From: Cubamyces lactineus | Taxonomy: Eukaryota > Basidiomycota > Agaricomycetes > Polyporales > Polyporaceae | DNA length: 64,000 nt | NCBI GenBank assembly: GCA_022376465.1 | Contig: JACDTU010000005.1 | Location: 1,600,001-1,664,000, forward strand | Reading direction: 5' to 3' | Shown: positions 11,901 through 24,344 of the stretch, piece by piece | How the letters are laid out: the number at the start of each line of letters is the position of its first letter | Numbering within the stretch: the stretch's first letter is position 1 | The notes under the pieces: model-generated | The model's input: only the letters and a program-made list of their open reading frames with translations | The model's database searches: none | Told to the model about the DNA's origin: nothing | Position numbers and translations under genes: made by a program

Positions 11901-13493
11901 ATGCAGTCCGAAAGGCCTACCACCCCTGTCCGCGGTCGGACTATGGCTCGCTACCCATCCAATCTCTCCAAGGGCGAGCCTGGGCGTGTTCCGTTACACC
12001 GGCGCGGAACGTCCAAGACGTACGAGACCATGGAAGACCTACTTCGGGACCATGGCTACAAGGAGACCAGAGTGTTTACTCCCGAGGCAGAGCGCATACA
12101 GGCGCTGGCAGATGAGCAGAAGAAGCAGCGTTCTAGGTGGCGCATCAAGGATCTTCTCTCCGGTTGGATTACCGGGGGTGACGTCCATGAGTCCCCGGGT
12201 GAGGAGTTGGATGACGGGAGTTCCTCCGAGATGCTTCAAGGGACCTCTACACACCCGACAGTCCCGCGCCCTTCTTCACCGAGCTCGCCTTTGAGTCGCA
12301 AACGCGCTCAGCGTCCGTGCAACACACAGCAGCACCCCACACCATCTTCGCCGTCCCATTCCGCTTCAAGTGCTACGTTGTCTTCTATGCTGAGCGGTAG
12401 CTCAGATGGACGAACCGTCAGCTACCAACACATCCAGCGCCGGATTCATCACCACCTTCCCGAGCTCCGTCAGCAACCCTCGTCAACTAGCCTCAGAACG
12501 TATGCGCAGGTTTCTGCCGCGCGGGGATATCTTCGCCACATGGCTTCAGCACCGAATATGCCCAAGCAAGACGCTCCCCAGCGAGAAACTTCAATTGATC
12601 GTTTGTCGTCTTTGCTCAATCCTCCGGAGCCCCCGATGCCGCCTTCCTGGCTCGAAACCGTCACAAGTGCGGTCCGAAAGTCAGCCGAACTTGGGACTCA
12701 CGTAGGCCGCCCCCTTTCTCGCCCAGTCAGCCGCCAGTCTGTGCGTCCTGCCCGCGCGGTCAAGGAAAACAAGTTCGCCGTTGCGATTCCGCCCGGCAAG
12801 TCGGCGTGCGCACAGGGCCGGAGCGTCTCTGGGCTGCCCCCTGGCTCAGCGTTATATATGCAACGCGCACAGACTGCACCGGGTGCCGTCAGCACCGCTC
12901 ATGTGGTTTGTAGGTCGGCGCCCGGCTCACGGTCAGCGTCTCGTGTAGGAGACCGTAACGGCGGTAGCTCTGGCTCGCTTCGAGGTCTTCCCCACAGTGA
13001 CCGTCACGCAAAGGGACGGCGCGGATCCAAAGGGGCGCAAACGGACCGGGTACCATCTCTCGCCGCGACTCGCGTGGAGGATGACGGCTGGGGCATGCAA
13101 TGGGTGAACGGGAAGCGTGTGCCACTTATGCTTGGACTCAACGACTTGTCCAACGACGCCGATGAATTCGATTACGATGAAGACGAGGACGATGGCGAGC
13201 TCGATCTCGCGCGGCTGCTGGTCCCAGCGAGGCGACAATACTCCATCCAAAGTCTTCGTCGACATCTCCACAATTCGCACGCGCCACCCGTATCTATGGG
13301 CTCTGATCAAGCATGGGAAGAAGAGGAGGGCGTGCCGACCCGTGGTGGCCGTCATCGGAGGTCTGAGACTGAAGATGCGGACGGATATCCGTACGGATGG
13401 GCTGCGGCGCCGAGTTTCGGGCGCACGGAGACGAAACGTAGACGAGGCCTGCCTGGCGCTTGGGCGGGGCTCGCGAGCAGCAGCAGGTCATAG
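11901..13493 (+). CDS. Single-exon low-complexity protein, unknown function
   Basis: An uninterrupted 530-codon frame starting at the ATG at 11901 and ending TAG at 13493. It is unusual here for lacking introns. The N-terminal 70 residues form the most protein-like block (SNLSKGEPGRVPLHRRGTSK, then a short EDLLRDHGY motif and an acidic/basic helix around residues 55-75), and look conserved rather than random. The middle is Ser/Pro-rich and probably disordered. An acidic run (FDYDEDEDDGELDL) lies near residue 425, followed by a WAAAPSFG-like and Arg-rich tail. No signal peptide or membrane segment is seen. I do not recognise a family; the shape suggests a regulatory or scaffold protein. Codon use and length make a real gene likely. 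An in-frame ATG 14 codons downstream is an alternative start. Confidence 0.75.
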   Translation: MQSERPTTPVRGRTMARYPSNLSKGEPGRVPLHRRGTSKTYETMEDLLRDHGYKETRVFTPEAERIQALADEQKKQRSRWRIKDLLSGWITGGDVHESPGEELDDGSSSEMLQGTSTHPTVPRPSSPSSPLSRKRAQRPCNTQQHPTPSSPSHSASSATLSSMLSGSSDGRTVSYQHIQRRIHHHLPELRQQPSSTSLRTYAQVSAARGYLRHMASAPNMPKQDAPQRETSIDRLSSLLNPPEPPMPPSWLETVTSAVRKSAELGTHVGRPLSRPVSRQSVRPARAVKENKFAVAIPPGKSACAQGRSVSGLPPGSALYMQRAQTAPGAVSTAHVVCRSAPGSRSASRVGDRNGGSSGSLRGLPHSDRHAKGRRGSKGAQTDRVPSLAATRVEDDGWGMQWVNGKRVPLMLGLNDLSNDADEFDYDEDEDDGELDLARLLVPARRQYSIQSLRRHLHNSHAPPVSMGSDQAWEEEEGVPTRGGRHRRSETEDADGYPYGWAAAPSFGRTETKRRRGLPGAWAGLASSSRS

Positions 13494-14473
13494 CCCCGGT
13501 CAGTGACATATTCACGGACAACTCGGATTCATCTCTCTCTTTCCACACCCTCGTCCTGGATTGTTGGCATTGGTAGTAATAATACGATATCGGAGCCCAC
13601 CCCCGTTTATTTCAGTATGTATCTTTTCCACCCAGTCATTTGCCTCACACCCCATGTGCTTCATCTCATATCCGTCACATTATCATACCATATCGTATCG
13701 TATATACACACACACTCATTCCCGCTCGTCTTGTGCATCAACCACTCCCCGTCGTCTTTACTCAACTCGGCCTTTAATCCCCTCATTTCCTCTCGCTGAT
13801 AGACTAAAGGCATTTCTATCGCCGGTTCTTTCTAGACTCACTTACGCTAATCAGACGTACCGTCAACCCGATCCCCTTCCTCTTCTCCTGCAAGCCTCCG
13901 GTCGTCTCCTTTCGCATTGACCTCTTGCTTTGACATAGTCCTCCACATCACTCACAATAGGGAAAATCTGACGTGTAGAGTATAGTGTTCAGTCATTGCA
14001 GCAATGTATCATCTTACCGATACCGCGGTGATGTCTACACAATGATGCACTCGACATTCAATGTTCAAACGTTCAATACCAGCAGAGTGCGCAGGCACAT
14101 CACGCACGCCGTCCACCTTCTCCCGCTTCGAAGCAACCACACGCTAATCGTAGTTCCTTCGACGTCGTGGGGGACTTGGAAGACGGGCCTCGATCTCATA
14201 CGTGCAGATCTCGGCCTCATACATACGCACCCACACCGGCATCGTGCCGTGCACGAGGCCCTGAGTCGGCGCAGTTGCAAGCGGTGTCCGTGTTCACTGC
14301 ACGCCCACATCCTCCCATTGTGCTTGGGTTACTGCTGATCATGTTCCCTGAACCCGTGTTCCCTTCATAAGAATGCAAGTATATCCCTCTTCTAGCTGTT
14401 CAGCGCTACGCCTCAGACAGATTCCTCGCGTCGATAGCCTTGCTTCAGCCAGAGCGCCGAAATCGAAGACCCT
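13494..14473. other. Convergent intergenic region
   Basis: Lies between the 3' ends of the 11901 gene and the hydantoinase gene. From about 13530 to 13920 the plus strand is pyrimidine-rich with CA-dinucleotide runs (TATACACACACACTC near 13700), consistent with a 3' UTR. I see no gene here. Confidence 0.5.
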
Positions 14474-17400
14474 TCATTCTTGCCTCTCATACTCCTTGAT
14501 CACGCTCTTAGGATCCTTGTACGTCGCGATAGGCGTGAACGGAACGTCGGCCAATCTGCGAGTCCGCTCAGTCAGCCTCCACGAGACCTCTGCACAGAAT
14601 GCAACCATTCATCCATACCCAAAGGCCCTAGGACCGCCACACGCCAGCCCCTCGGGCGTAGTCGTCCAGCTCGGATGGCCCGCAAGCGCAATGACCGTGA
14701 CGCGCAGGCCGTAGCGGTAGTCGGGCGTCCCCAGCGCAGCGCCGTTCTGCGAGTCCAGCACGGTAATGAGGTCGGGCACCGTGACGTGGATCGTCTTCTC
14801 TCCCGTTGCGGATTCGATGTACGCGTATAGGTTCTCGTTCTGGAAGGGGATGACGAGCTTGTCGTCGGGGCGCACGGGCAGCGTGAAGCTAGGCTCGCTG
14901 GTCGTCGTGTCCTCTTCCTCGTCCTCTTGAAGAGGGATGATTGTCACCTTGCCCCACGTGAAGCCCTTGCGAACCTCCTGCGTCCGGGTTCAGAGCAGAT
15001 AAATGAGTATCACTGATGCGCTGGTGAGGCACCCTGCTTACCCGCCGAACGTCAATGATCTTCCCGATAAACAGGCATGCGCCATTCTGGAGCTCAAGGA
15101 TCGCTTGGGGAATACCCTTAAGGTTGTTGTGCTTCCTGCAACGCGCGATAGCGCGTCCGATGCGCCAGGCCTGGGATACGCTGTGTGGTACGCCTGGCGA
15201 CAACCCCTAAGGACAAACCACTCAGACTATTCAATGTAGTAACTTTGACTAACCATAGTCGACACAGGTCTTGCAGTCCAACGGAGCCATGCTGACTCCG
15301 CTCTTCGACCCCATCTCCGTCGTTACTATCCGGAGTATATCCTCGACCGCCTTCGCATTGCGCGCCGTTGGCAAGACCTATCGAGGATTGGCGATTATTG
15401 GCTGCACATCGAGCGTCGAGGCACGATCTTGCTTACCAAAGTGTTGCCGACCCCATCGGAAATCGCACACGGCCAAAGACCATTGGGAATATCATACGCC
15501 CCCGGCAGTCTACACGCCGGTTCACAGGTCAGCGTTGCTTTATAGGCGTATGAGTCGTGTATGCTGACGTTTGGTACATCTAAAGCATGCGACGTCAGCA
15601 CTCTAGAACTATACACGGGGCTAGGGATGCGTACGTTGGGATAAGCGCGGCCCATGAGATCGCAGTCGAGCACCGTCTTGCCCATCTCGGCGGCGACAAT
15701 CATGGGCTGGATGCCGTTCCCGCCACCGATTTCTTCGGAAATCGACCCAGTGAAGTCCGAGATGCCCAGGTACTTCATGAGGGCGCGTGCAGAAGAGGGA
15801 ATCTCGTCGCCGCCCTGGAGACGCTCTGACTAGAGGGGTGCATCGTCGTAGTGTGAATGGGGCGAAATAGCAGCTTACAGTGGCTATGTGGTACTCACTG
15901 AGACGCTGGGAGACCCCTGCCCACCAGTTGAGCTTTCTTCTGGATTGATTAAGCGACAATATGGCAAACTCACCATGAAACTACAGCGAATGAAGACATC
16001 CGTTTCTGGTGTATAGTCGGGATCGACGACCTAGTCGCAACAGTCAGTATCCTCCACATTCAACGGAAGATGCAGCGCGCACAATGATATCCTTGCCATC
16101 TCTCAACGCCTGCCTTGCCATCAGGAAGGGCGGATAGGGAGACCCGCCCCCTCCTGTACCAAGCACACCGCAACCCTCCGCGATCCACTCTGATGCTCGA
16201 TGATCAACACGCTCCTGACTACGAGCCAACTACAGAAGCCGGACGCACCGAGGTCCAGCTCTGACAGTTTCCACGTCCTGTTCTGCAGGACCGTAGGCTT
16301 GTATTCATCAATGTCTACCTCCTGTTCAGCCTCTTCGGCCGTGACCGCTTCGCTCGCGAGCGTCTTCTCGCCCTCTACACCGTCGACTTCCTCGGGGCTA
16401 GAGACTAACCCGGCTTCGAGCGACGCGACGTTCTGGGGAGAGAGATCGCCCGCAGCTTTGACGATGATCCTGGTGGCCTCGTTCGTGACGTACTATGAAG
16501 GATCCACACCACAACCACGCTCCCGTCTGTTCTGCTATGTGGATGATGCATGGATGAAACATACCTGCACAGGTAGATTGATGACCTCTACCACCTTCGT
16601 CGTTTCTGCAACGTCCACCGCGGTCAGTATGGCCGTAGTTGACGCCCAACGGATTATACTGGCTTACCGGGATCCGCACCAGAAGCAATAGCTTTCTGTA
16701 TAGCTTTCTCCTTGATACCCTCCACGACAGTGTGGATGTCACGGCCGGCGAGGAACTCGATGGTATCAATCTCCCCAGCCACTGCAACATGATATGTCAG
16801 CTACTGCAAGCAAGTAGAGACGTTTCGATGCGGATATAATCAGCAGCTTACCCTTGGCCATCGCAGCGCCTACAGCATTCGCGACGCTGAAGAAAGGTGG
16901 ACGAACGATCTCCTTGACCCCGGCAAGCTCATCGGGGGCAACGATGCACCCTCCCCCGACAAGTAGGACTGTGATATCTTCGGGGGAGGTCTTCATCCTA
17001 AGGAGCGCAGAATGAGCAGGCATCCTCAAAGAGAATGCGTCATAAACAACCACGTACTTGTCGATGATTCCTTCAAGGAGTTTCTTGACTCTCTGCATGC
17101 CCAGCGCGATAATGTCACCAGAAAGGTTTGCAACATTCGCCTTGTCGCCGAGCTCGGCGCGCCCACTGGCAACGACCAGGTCCGACGCCGTCAAGATGCT
17201 CCCGCCAAACACCCTCGCGTCGCGAGTGATGTTATGCCCAACAGACTCAGGCCCCACCCTCACGCGCACGCCTTTCTCAGTCTGCACCTCTCTGACGATA
17301 GAACCGCCCCCTAGGGCGATCGACTGCACATCCGCCATCGCAAAGTTGGTGCGCACGCCACCCACCTCGATAAAGGACGCCGCCTGCCTCGGGAACCCCG

Positions 17401-18622
17401 ACGGGAGTAGAACGCCCACGTCGCACGTCGTCCCCCCGACGTCGACAACGATGGTCGACTTGCGCTCCCCCACCGCTTTGTCGTCGACGTCCAGACCAGC
17501 CAGGAACGCCGCGCCGCGCATCGAGTTCGTCGGGCCCGACGCGAAGGTGCGGATGGGCAGGCGCGCAGCCGCCGCTGCCGTCGTGAGCGTGCCGTCGTTC
17601 TGGGTGAGGAACAACGGGCAGCGGAGGGCGAGAGCGCGCATCGCGTCCTGGAAGCCTCTGATCGTCCGCTGCGCGAACGTGAGAATCGACGCGTTCAGGA
17701 TCGAGGCGTTCTCTCGCTCGAGGAGTCCGACTTGCCCGACTAGCGCACCATGAGCGGCGGCGTGGATGCGGTCGCAAGGGGGAGGAACAAGGAGGTACGT
17801 CAGAGTAAGTGCTAGGGTGAATGGTGACGGATGGCGTTACGGCGCGATCGACCCACCATCTCTAGAGCAAACAACGTTGACGGCGCGGCCAAGTTCGCGC
17901 TCGATAATCCCTTTAGCGGTGAGTTCGTGCTTCGCCTCGTTATCTAATGGCGAGTAGATGCCGGACAAGACAATCTGGCAACAGGCCTAATTAGAACGTG
18001 AATGCCAAGTACCGGGAATGGGACGCTCATACGTTCTGTAGGCCCTTCTCTTGGATTATGCGGCATTGTTCAATGGTCTGACGCTCGTTCAAGGGTAAGA
18101 TTTCACGACCGTCGACTGCGATATGATTAGCATAAGCCTTCGAAAGAAGTCGCAGGACTCGATACATACTCTCAAAACCACCATCGACGTAGCCGATATG
18201 GCCCTCGGTCAAGGCACGCAAGCGCTCCGGGAAGTCGATGAATGGTGGACACTGTCGCGTATATGGGCCACAAAGACGGATGACGGCAACCTTTGCGAGG
18301 CGACGTGCGTCTCGCTCGAGCACAGCGTTGATGAAAGCGGTAGTCCCAATGCTGACCGAGGACACTTGCGAGGGCGGCACCTCGGCTAGTTCGAGGACTC
18401 TACGAACGGCATTCTCAATGCCTGTCGAGACGTCGGGCGTAGTGGCTGATTTATGGTGCGCTAGAACGCCGCGCTCTGAATCGCGAAGACGAGATACGTC
18501 GATCAGGACGCCGTCCGTGTTGGTACCTTTGCGAGAGACAGCATTTCAGACCATATGGATGTGGATAACGTCTTGGCTGGGCGTTACGGCTTACCGCCGA
18601 CGTCAACGCCGATACGCAGCAT
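14474..18622 (-). CDS. Hydantoinase/oxoprolinase fused to DUF917 (S-methyl-thiohydantoin desulfurase-type) domain
   Basis: Large multi-exon gene of roughly 1,000 codons. It starts MLRIGVDVGG at 18622; a 28-nt first exon (18595-18622) splices to GTNTDGVLID, restoring the phosphate-binding motif GVDVGGTNTDG of the ASKHA-fold Hydant_A_N domain. Further N-terminal motifs are SIGTTAFINA and, across an intron near 18170, GGFEIDGREI. The Hydantoinase_A part follows (GLLERENASILNA, ASGPTNSMRGAA, VVDVGGTTCDVGVL). After GVKEIVRPPFFSVANA comes the DUF917 region (GCGVLGTGGGGSPY, then EEIGGGNGIQPM). The last exon ends KEYERQE then TGA at 14474. Such proteins open cyclic imide or thiohydantoin rings, some with ATP; the substrate here is unknown. 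No frameshift is seen. The divergent amidase neighbour suggests a shared catabolic role. Confidence 0.9.
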
Positions 18623-19955
18623 GCTGGGAAGCGTTGAGCACTAGAAGCCGATCCTAAGTCACTGTGGCGTCGCACGAGAAACGATTCTGGCCACGTACGG
18701 TGGCTGGGAGTGGAGAGAATGGCAGTCTTGGGATATACACCAGCTATATCGTATGTGTGGTCCCTAAGATATGGCTGTCGCATTTATATGGATGCCCAAG
18801 GAGGGCTTATCTTCGGTCATGCAGACCGGGTTGTCGGCCGCCATTCGCATCGGAGCACATGCCCTCGGCATCGTGTCACGCTTCTTCAAGGCGAACAGGT
18901 TTAATCGTCGCCCGTAGGTGTGTGTCAAGATTGCCTTGCATACAGTAGCATCGTGCTGCCCCCTACAAATCGTGTGCGCTCGACCAGAGAGGATGATGGA
19001 GGTACGAAGAAAAGAGTCAATATACTGGCCGATGGCACCCCATATGTATAGGGCGCCAAGCACGTGTATCTCGAGCTACTACACCGTTCGACGTCAGAAG
19101 ATCGCACCAATGTCGACGTCATATACATAGTTGGTAATTGCCTGGACTATACAGTAATTAATTTACGCGTGAATTCACAGCCAGATCGTTTTCTTCCGAC
19201 CTTCTTCATCTGCCAGGCACGCCTGTCGGCGAGTTCACTTGTAACCGTATCTTCCTTAGCACGTCTCCAAGACATCCGGCGAAACTTGAACGACTCCTGC
19301 TCTCATTCCAAAGCTTTCATCGAACTCGAGACCCAAACTTCCGAGTCTGCTGCTCCGCCGTCTAAAACTCCCGAGGGCGAGCACCAGACCGCGTGCTTGC
19401 TGCGATATCTATATCCTGCGCACCTTCCCCGACACGTTAACCTAAGCCTATCTGCGCGGCCAAGGCTTGAATGACCTGCCAGCCACGATGCAGGATGCCA
19501 GGTGGCGCCGCGCTGAGGGAATGAAGAGAAGTTTGCGAGGACTGCATTGGGATTAGTTCGGTACCGGACGACCGGTCATCAAGCGGGGCTTTGACCAATT
19601 GGAGCGGTGCGCAGGGCATTGGCAAGCGTCCATGAACCGAGGCCCCAGCCTGGCTGCGATTCGGGGGCAGGCCGGGAACACCGTCCAAAACTCCGAGCGG
19701 TACGCGTTGGCCGAGGACAAAGTGCCCAAAATCCAGAGGACGGCTGCGTGCGCCCACTAGCCGTGGTGCTGTCCCTGCCAATCTCGCGCCCAGTCGGACT
19801 CTCCGGGCTTGGATTCGGTGCTGGCGTCAATCGCCATTATAGCCTCCGACTCTGCTCGAGCTCGAGCTCTGTGACCCATATGACAGCCCTCGTCCGCAAC
19901 CCAGGCTGACCTCCTCTTCCACCCAGTCCCCGTGCATCCACCGCGTCTGCACGGC
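18623..19955. other. Divergent intergenic region between hydantoinase and amidase
   Basis: About 1.3 kb holding both promoters. A CATTATAGCC TATA-like element lies near 19835, about 120 bp before the amidase ATG. An AT-rich stretch with one ACGCGT is found around 19130-19170. Scattered frames of up to 136 codons occur but none has a domain or splice partners. Confidence 0.45.
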
Positions 19956-22176
19956 ATGGCGTCCTACCTTGAGCATCGCAGAGCTTGGTCAGTGTCCCTT
20001 CTATCTTTCCATCCTTCTTTCCGCTTCAGGGTTTGGCGCCCGCTTCCGCTCCCCGCTTCCAAGTCCCCGCTCTCACAGCTGCCTTGCAAACTGAACTTCT
20101 CGATCGCTAACCACTACAGTCGCCTATTGCAGCGCACAGAAACAAGCTGACCTGCACGACACACTCGCCTGCGTCCCTGCTTTCTACACCGGGCCGTCTA
20201 CCGATGCAGACACGAAAATCCTCGCGCTCTCCCTCCGGCAGCTCGTCGCAGCATGTTTAGACAAGTCCGTCGCCCCTTCCGACGTCTTGGAGGCGTACGG
20301 TAAACGCGCGCTCGCAGCACACGCGGCTACCAATTGCCTCGCCGACGTGTTCCTTCTAGAAGCCGAGCGAGCCGCGTCACTCCTCGAGAACGACAAGTCC
20401 AGGTTTAGTTCGGGGCCTCTCGCAGGCGTGCCCGTGAGCATCAAGGACTGCATCGACATCGAGGGCCACGACACCACCCTCGGCTTCTCCGCCAACGCCG
20501 GCAAGCCTGCGCACGCCTCCGCGCCCCTAGTGCGCCTCCTCCGCGACGCGGGCGCGCTCTTGTACGTCAAGACGGCGCTGCCCACCGCCTGCCTCTCGTT
20601 CGAATGCAGCTCCGACCTCTTTGGCGCCACCACGAACCCCTATAACCCCGCGTTCTCCCCCGGGGCGTCGACCGGCGGCGGCGCTGCGCTGCTCGCATGG
20701 CAGGGCAGCATGATCGAGGTCGGCACCGACATCGGCGGAAGCACGCGCTACCCGAGTGCGTTTTGCGGCCTGTACGCGGTCAAGGGCACGTCCGGACGGT
20801 TCCCCAGCTCCGGCTGCGTGTCGTGCACGCCTGGTCTGGAAGCGGTGCCCACCGTCACCTCGCCCCTGGCGCGGACGCTGGACGACTTGGAGGAGTTCTG
20901 GAGCAGGGTCGTCGAGATGAGGCCATGGGAGTATGATCATACTGTGCGCGCATCTCTGGTACTCGTGTCTAGCGGTGGCGTAGGCTAACGGAGCGCGGTG
21001 GCTTCTGGCACAGTGTGCGCCCATTCCGTGGAGCCGGGTGGACTATATTGGGTCTGGGAAGAAGCTCAAGTTTGGGCTGATCATGGATGATGGTCGGTGC
21101 GATTTGGTGCAGATTGATGCGCGCGTCCCAGAAGTTGAATAGCTCGCAGGCGTGATCCCTCCAACGCCTGCTGCCGTCAGGGCGCTGTCAGAAGTTGCAG
21201 ATGCACTGCGGAGACAGGGTCATGAGATCGTTCCATTGTAAGTCAATCTGCTAGTAGTACACGTCCGGTGAACTGAGTCCTCGTTCTGTGCAGCTCGCCG
21301 CCAAGTCCGCTGGAAGGTCTTGAGATAGGTTATCAACTAATGTTCTCGGACGGAGGTACACCAACACCCGTACATCCAACTGACTTATTACTCACACAAC
21401 GCCTACCTCCCAGCTGCATCCATATTAGAGCCCAGAAGCAGTGGTGAATTCGTTAGCCCTGCCCTGCTCACCGTGCGTTTGATCCTCCGATTACCCCTCT
21501 GGTTCAAGAAGCTCCAGGCAACGTTCCTACGCTGGTTCTCGCGCCCATGGGGGCGAAACGACTCCTGGGCGAGCTTGGTGGAGATCTTCCACCCACGGAC
21601 CGCGCTCGAAGAACGCAAGCTCATCGTAGAACGAGCCGCGTACAGGCAAGCGTGGCACGACGCCTGGCACCGAGAAGGATTTGATCTGGTACTTACGGTA
21701 CCCCATGCATTGCCGGCTATCCCCAAGGAACCCGAGGCGAGTTCCAAAGCGACGCTGGTCGCTGCGAACTACGCGTTCTTATACAACGTCGTGCGTCCAT
21801 CGAGCCTGTCTCCTCCCCCTCGGCGCAGACCGACTCACGTATTCGTTTGTTGGCGCAGCTCGACTGTGCTGCGGGGGTAATGCCCGTCACGTACGTCGAC
21901 CGCACGCAGGACAGCCTCCCGCCGGACTTCAGACAAGGCCCGGCTTACACGCACATGAACGACATCGCCCGGGCGGTGCACGACCTGTACGACGCCGACG
22001 CGATGCACGGCCTGCCCGTCGGCATCCAGGTCGTCGGCGGGCGGTACCAAGAGGAAAGCGTCATCGCGGGCATGAAGCTGATCGAGCACATCCTCGGGAT
22101 CCGCGCCGCATCCGACTTGAGCGATTTCGCTCGTCAGGGCAGCGCGGGCGGGAGGTTCGTCCCTAGGAGGTTCTGA
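19956..22176 (+). CDS. FAAH-type amidase (amidase signature family)
   Basis: Ser-cisSer-Lys hydrolase that cleaves carboxylic or fatty-acid amides to acid and ammonia or amine. Exon 1 is 19956-19987 and exon 2 starts at 20133 after a TTGCAG acceptor, giving MASYLEHRRAC then AQKQADLH. Exon 2 runs to about 20945, followed by at least four smaller exons ending ...GGRFVPRRF at 22176. Catalytic residues are visible: Lys115 in GVPVSIKD, cis-Ser190 in PGASTGGGAA and nucleophile Ser214 in GTDIGGSTRYPSAFCG. The C-terminal half has the WxxAWHREGFDLVLTVPHALPA and AGVMPVTYVD blocks typical of fungal FAAH-like enzymes. One small deviation: the usual GSSGG reads GASTGG, keeping the catalytic Ser. No signal peptide or clear membrane anchor is seen. 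Its divergent partner is the hydantoinase gene. Internal exon edges between 21020 and 21430 are approximate. Confidence 0.92.
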
Positions 22177-22713
22177 ACACGTCTCGGCGAACCCCCGACC
22201 CCCTTCATGATCGTGCTTAATGTCCACACCCCCCACCCCATCCCCGACCCTCTCTATTCTCTATTCAATTATTGCAGGTTTGCGTGGATTATAATATCGG
22301 AACGCGAGGCGGCCCTGACCAGGCCTGGCTTGCGCGTGTAGTACTATAGGTCGTTTATTCGCTCGTGCTTGTATATAGGGCCCAGCCCCATTACTTTATA
22401 TGCTCCCTGCCGTCGTCTACTTAACTGCTATGTATTGGTACGGTCTCGAACGCCCGGGTGCGGGTACTACGCGGAATGCTATCTTTCCTGGATGTGCTTG
22501 TGTTCTACGGACTCGCACACACTCGCCATTTGCGAAGGAGCTGCGGCGGATCGTCCTGGAAGAAATGCTACGTATGCCTGTGACGGAGTGAGTCTGAGAA
22601 CCCGTCTGTCGCAAGTCGCAGATCCTCTAAGTTCTACGTCCGTCAGTCTAACACCAGCAGAATCTAGATTCCCACGCGCAGTAAGTTCCCTGTCAAGTCA
22701 ACGAGGCGCACAC
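22177..22713. other. Convergent intergenic region
   Basis: 3' flanks of the amidase (plus) and lyc1 (minus). It contains CT-rich tails and TATATAGGG-like AT stretches; no gene is seen. A long open frame on the plus strand that begins here is antisense to lyc1 and is not a gene. Confidence 0.45.
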
Positions 22714-24058
22714 TCACTTCTCGTTGTAGACCCAGTCAATCTCGTCGTCCTTCTCCTCTCCGTACCACCTCACCGCGGACAGATGCTCCTCCCGCTCCGC
22801 CGTCTTCCACCCCTGCGCGTTCGCGATCGCGCGCAGCTCAGGCCGGAGGTACCAGAACTCGACCTTCTCGACCTTCTCCTCGCGCGCGACGGCGAGCAGC
22901 TGCTCGAGTATGATCGGGAACGTATGCGCGTCCGCGCGGAGCCGCGCAACGACCAGCGTGCGCGGGGACGTCCGCAGATCCAGCGTCCAGGTGACGAACG
23001 GCAACGGGGGAGGGTGGGCCCCCTGCAGGGCGTCCGCGAGGCTCCGCGCACCGGATGGGAGGATTGCGAGGCCCCATTGCGTCGTGGGGCGGACGGGCTG
23101 CAGGCCCTCGGAGAAGCTCATGATGCGCCGCATGACGAACGCGCCGACGCCCTGGTCTGGGGTGAAGCTGAACAGCGTGCAGCTCGTGTCGCCCGCAAAG
23201 CGCGAGAGGTCGTCCTTGACCCACACCGCGTCCCGGTCGTAGAGCGCAATCACCTCGTCCTCCGTCAGCCGTCGTATATTGAGCCCTGCCGGGGACGGCG
23301 GGCTTGTCGAAGCAGACTCCGGAGTCGCCTCGAGCATCTTCGAGGTCTCCAGCGCGCCTTTGACCGCCCACCCGTCTCTCGTGGACGGCGTCGTCCCGCA
23401 CGACAGGTAGAACTCCTTCCCGACGTCACTGTAGAGCACGGAGAACTGCGCGTTCGCAAGCCCGAGCACGCGAAGAACATCGATGTCCGGAGGCGTCCCC
23501 CATTCCGCGGGGAATTTCGCGGGCAGCGCAGAGCGCGGCGCGAGGATCCAGTGTACGAGGCGCATCATATGGCGGGCGTATCCCTTCCCGCGTTTGGCTG
23601 GCGGAGTGAACACGGAGGCTACTCCGTACGCGGTGACTTCGCGCACTTCGCGCGCGTCGACTTCTTTGGCCCGTTTGGCGACGACGCCAGTCCGGCGGAA
23701 ACTATTTCAGTCGACCCATCGTTAGTGATATTATCTATCAGGAGACAACGGGACTCTGCTTACGTCTCGCACGAGCACATGAAGTCCAGAGTAGTAGGGT
23801 CGCTTCTGGGAGCCAATACCCTGGACATCCAGCAGTCAGAAACACCCCCGGAATACCACCAATCTAATCACTCCGTACTCACCAGGTAATCAGCCTTCCA
23901 TTAGCAGCGTGCTCGTGTTCGTCCATGATCACATCCCGCTGGATGTACTCTTCAATGGTCATGCCTTTGGCCCATTGCTCCCCCGTGCGCCGGCGCGACT
24001 CGTACACCTGCTCCGGTGTCGCTGGAAACAGCGACAAATCTGCGAAGGGCACCGACAT
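22714..24058 (-). CDS. Lyc1-like lysine N-acetyltransferase (GNAT fold)
   Basis: Acetyl-CoA-dependent acetyltransferase resembling LYC1 of Yarrowia lipolytica, which N6-acetylates free L-lysine as the first step of lysine catabolism. Three exons, 23883-24058, 23764-23820 and 22714-23701, join in phase (introns of 62 nt each) to give 406 residues. The N-terminal block contains EQVYESRRRTGEQWAKG and EEYIQRD. The acetyl-CoA loop is visible as VFTPPAKRGKGYARHMM (the R-x-x-G-x-A type). The C-terminal half carries RRLTEDEVIALYDRDA and a WGLAIL block typical of this family. The start at 24058 gives the full GNAT N-terminus. Cytosolic location is likely, as no targeting signal is visible. Substrate by homology only. 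Its place beside the amidase and hydantoinase genes fits a nitrogen-catabolic neighbourhood. Confidence 0.87.
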
Positions 24059-24314
24059 CGATACTTAGCGTCGTGACTTGTGGATTCGAATGATTTTCGG
24101 AATGATCGTGGTCAGTGAGAAAGCTATGTGGCCCTTGCTCTGCGAGTCATGACATAGATTCGTTGGACTATAGTACGTCCGGAGCCGCGATCGATGCTCG
24201 ATAACCGATCATTCCCTATGGTATAGGCCTAGGTCGACGGTATGACAGTATGAATATAGGCTAATGACTGGCAGACTCCTAGCGACTGACCAAACCGTTA
24301 AAGATATATGTCAG

Positions 24315-24344
24315 AGGAGGAGGAGGAGGAGGAGGAGGAGGAGG
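24315..24344 (+). repeat. (AGG)10 microsatellite
   Basis: Ten uninterrupted AGG units followed by a run of five further G residues, lying about 260 bp upstream of the lyc1 start codon. Purine-only tracts of this kind can form triplex or quadruplex structures and vary in length between strains. Confidence 0.9.

Noticed and set aside
22369..23889. 506-codon open frame on the plus strand
   Set aside because: It lies antisense to the GNAT-family lyc1 gene and results from high GC and third-position bias; its translation has Arg-rich, domain-free composition.
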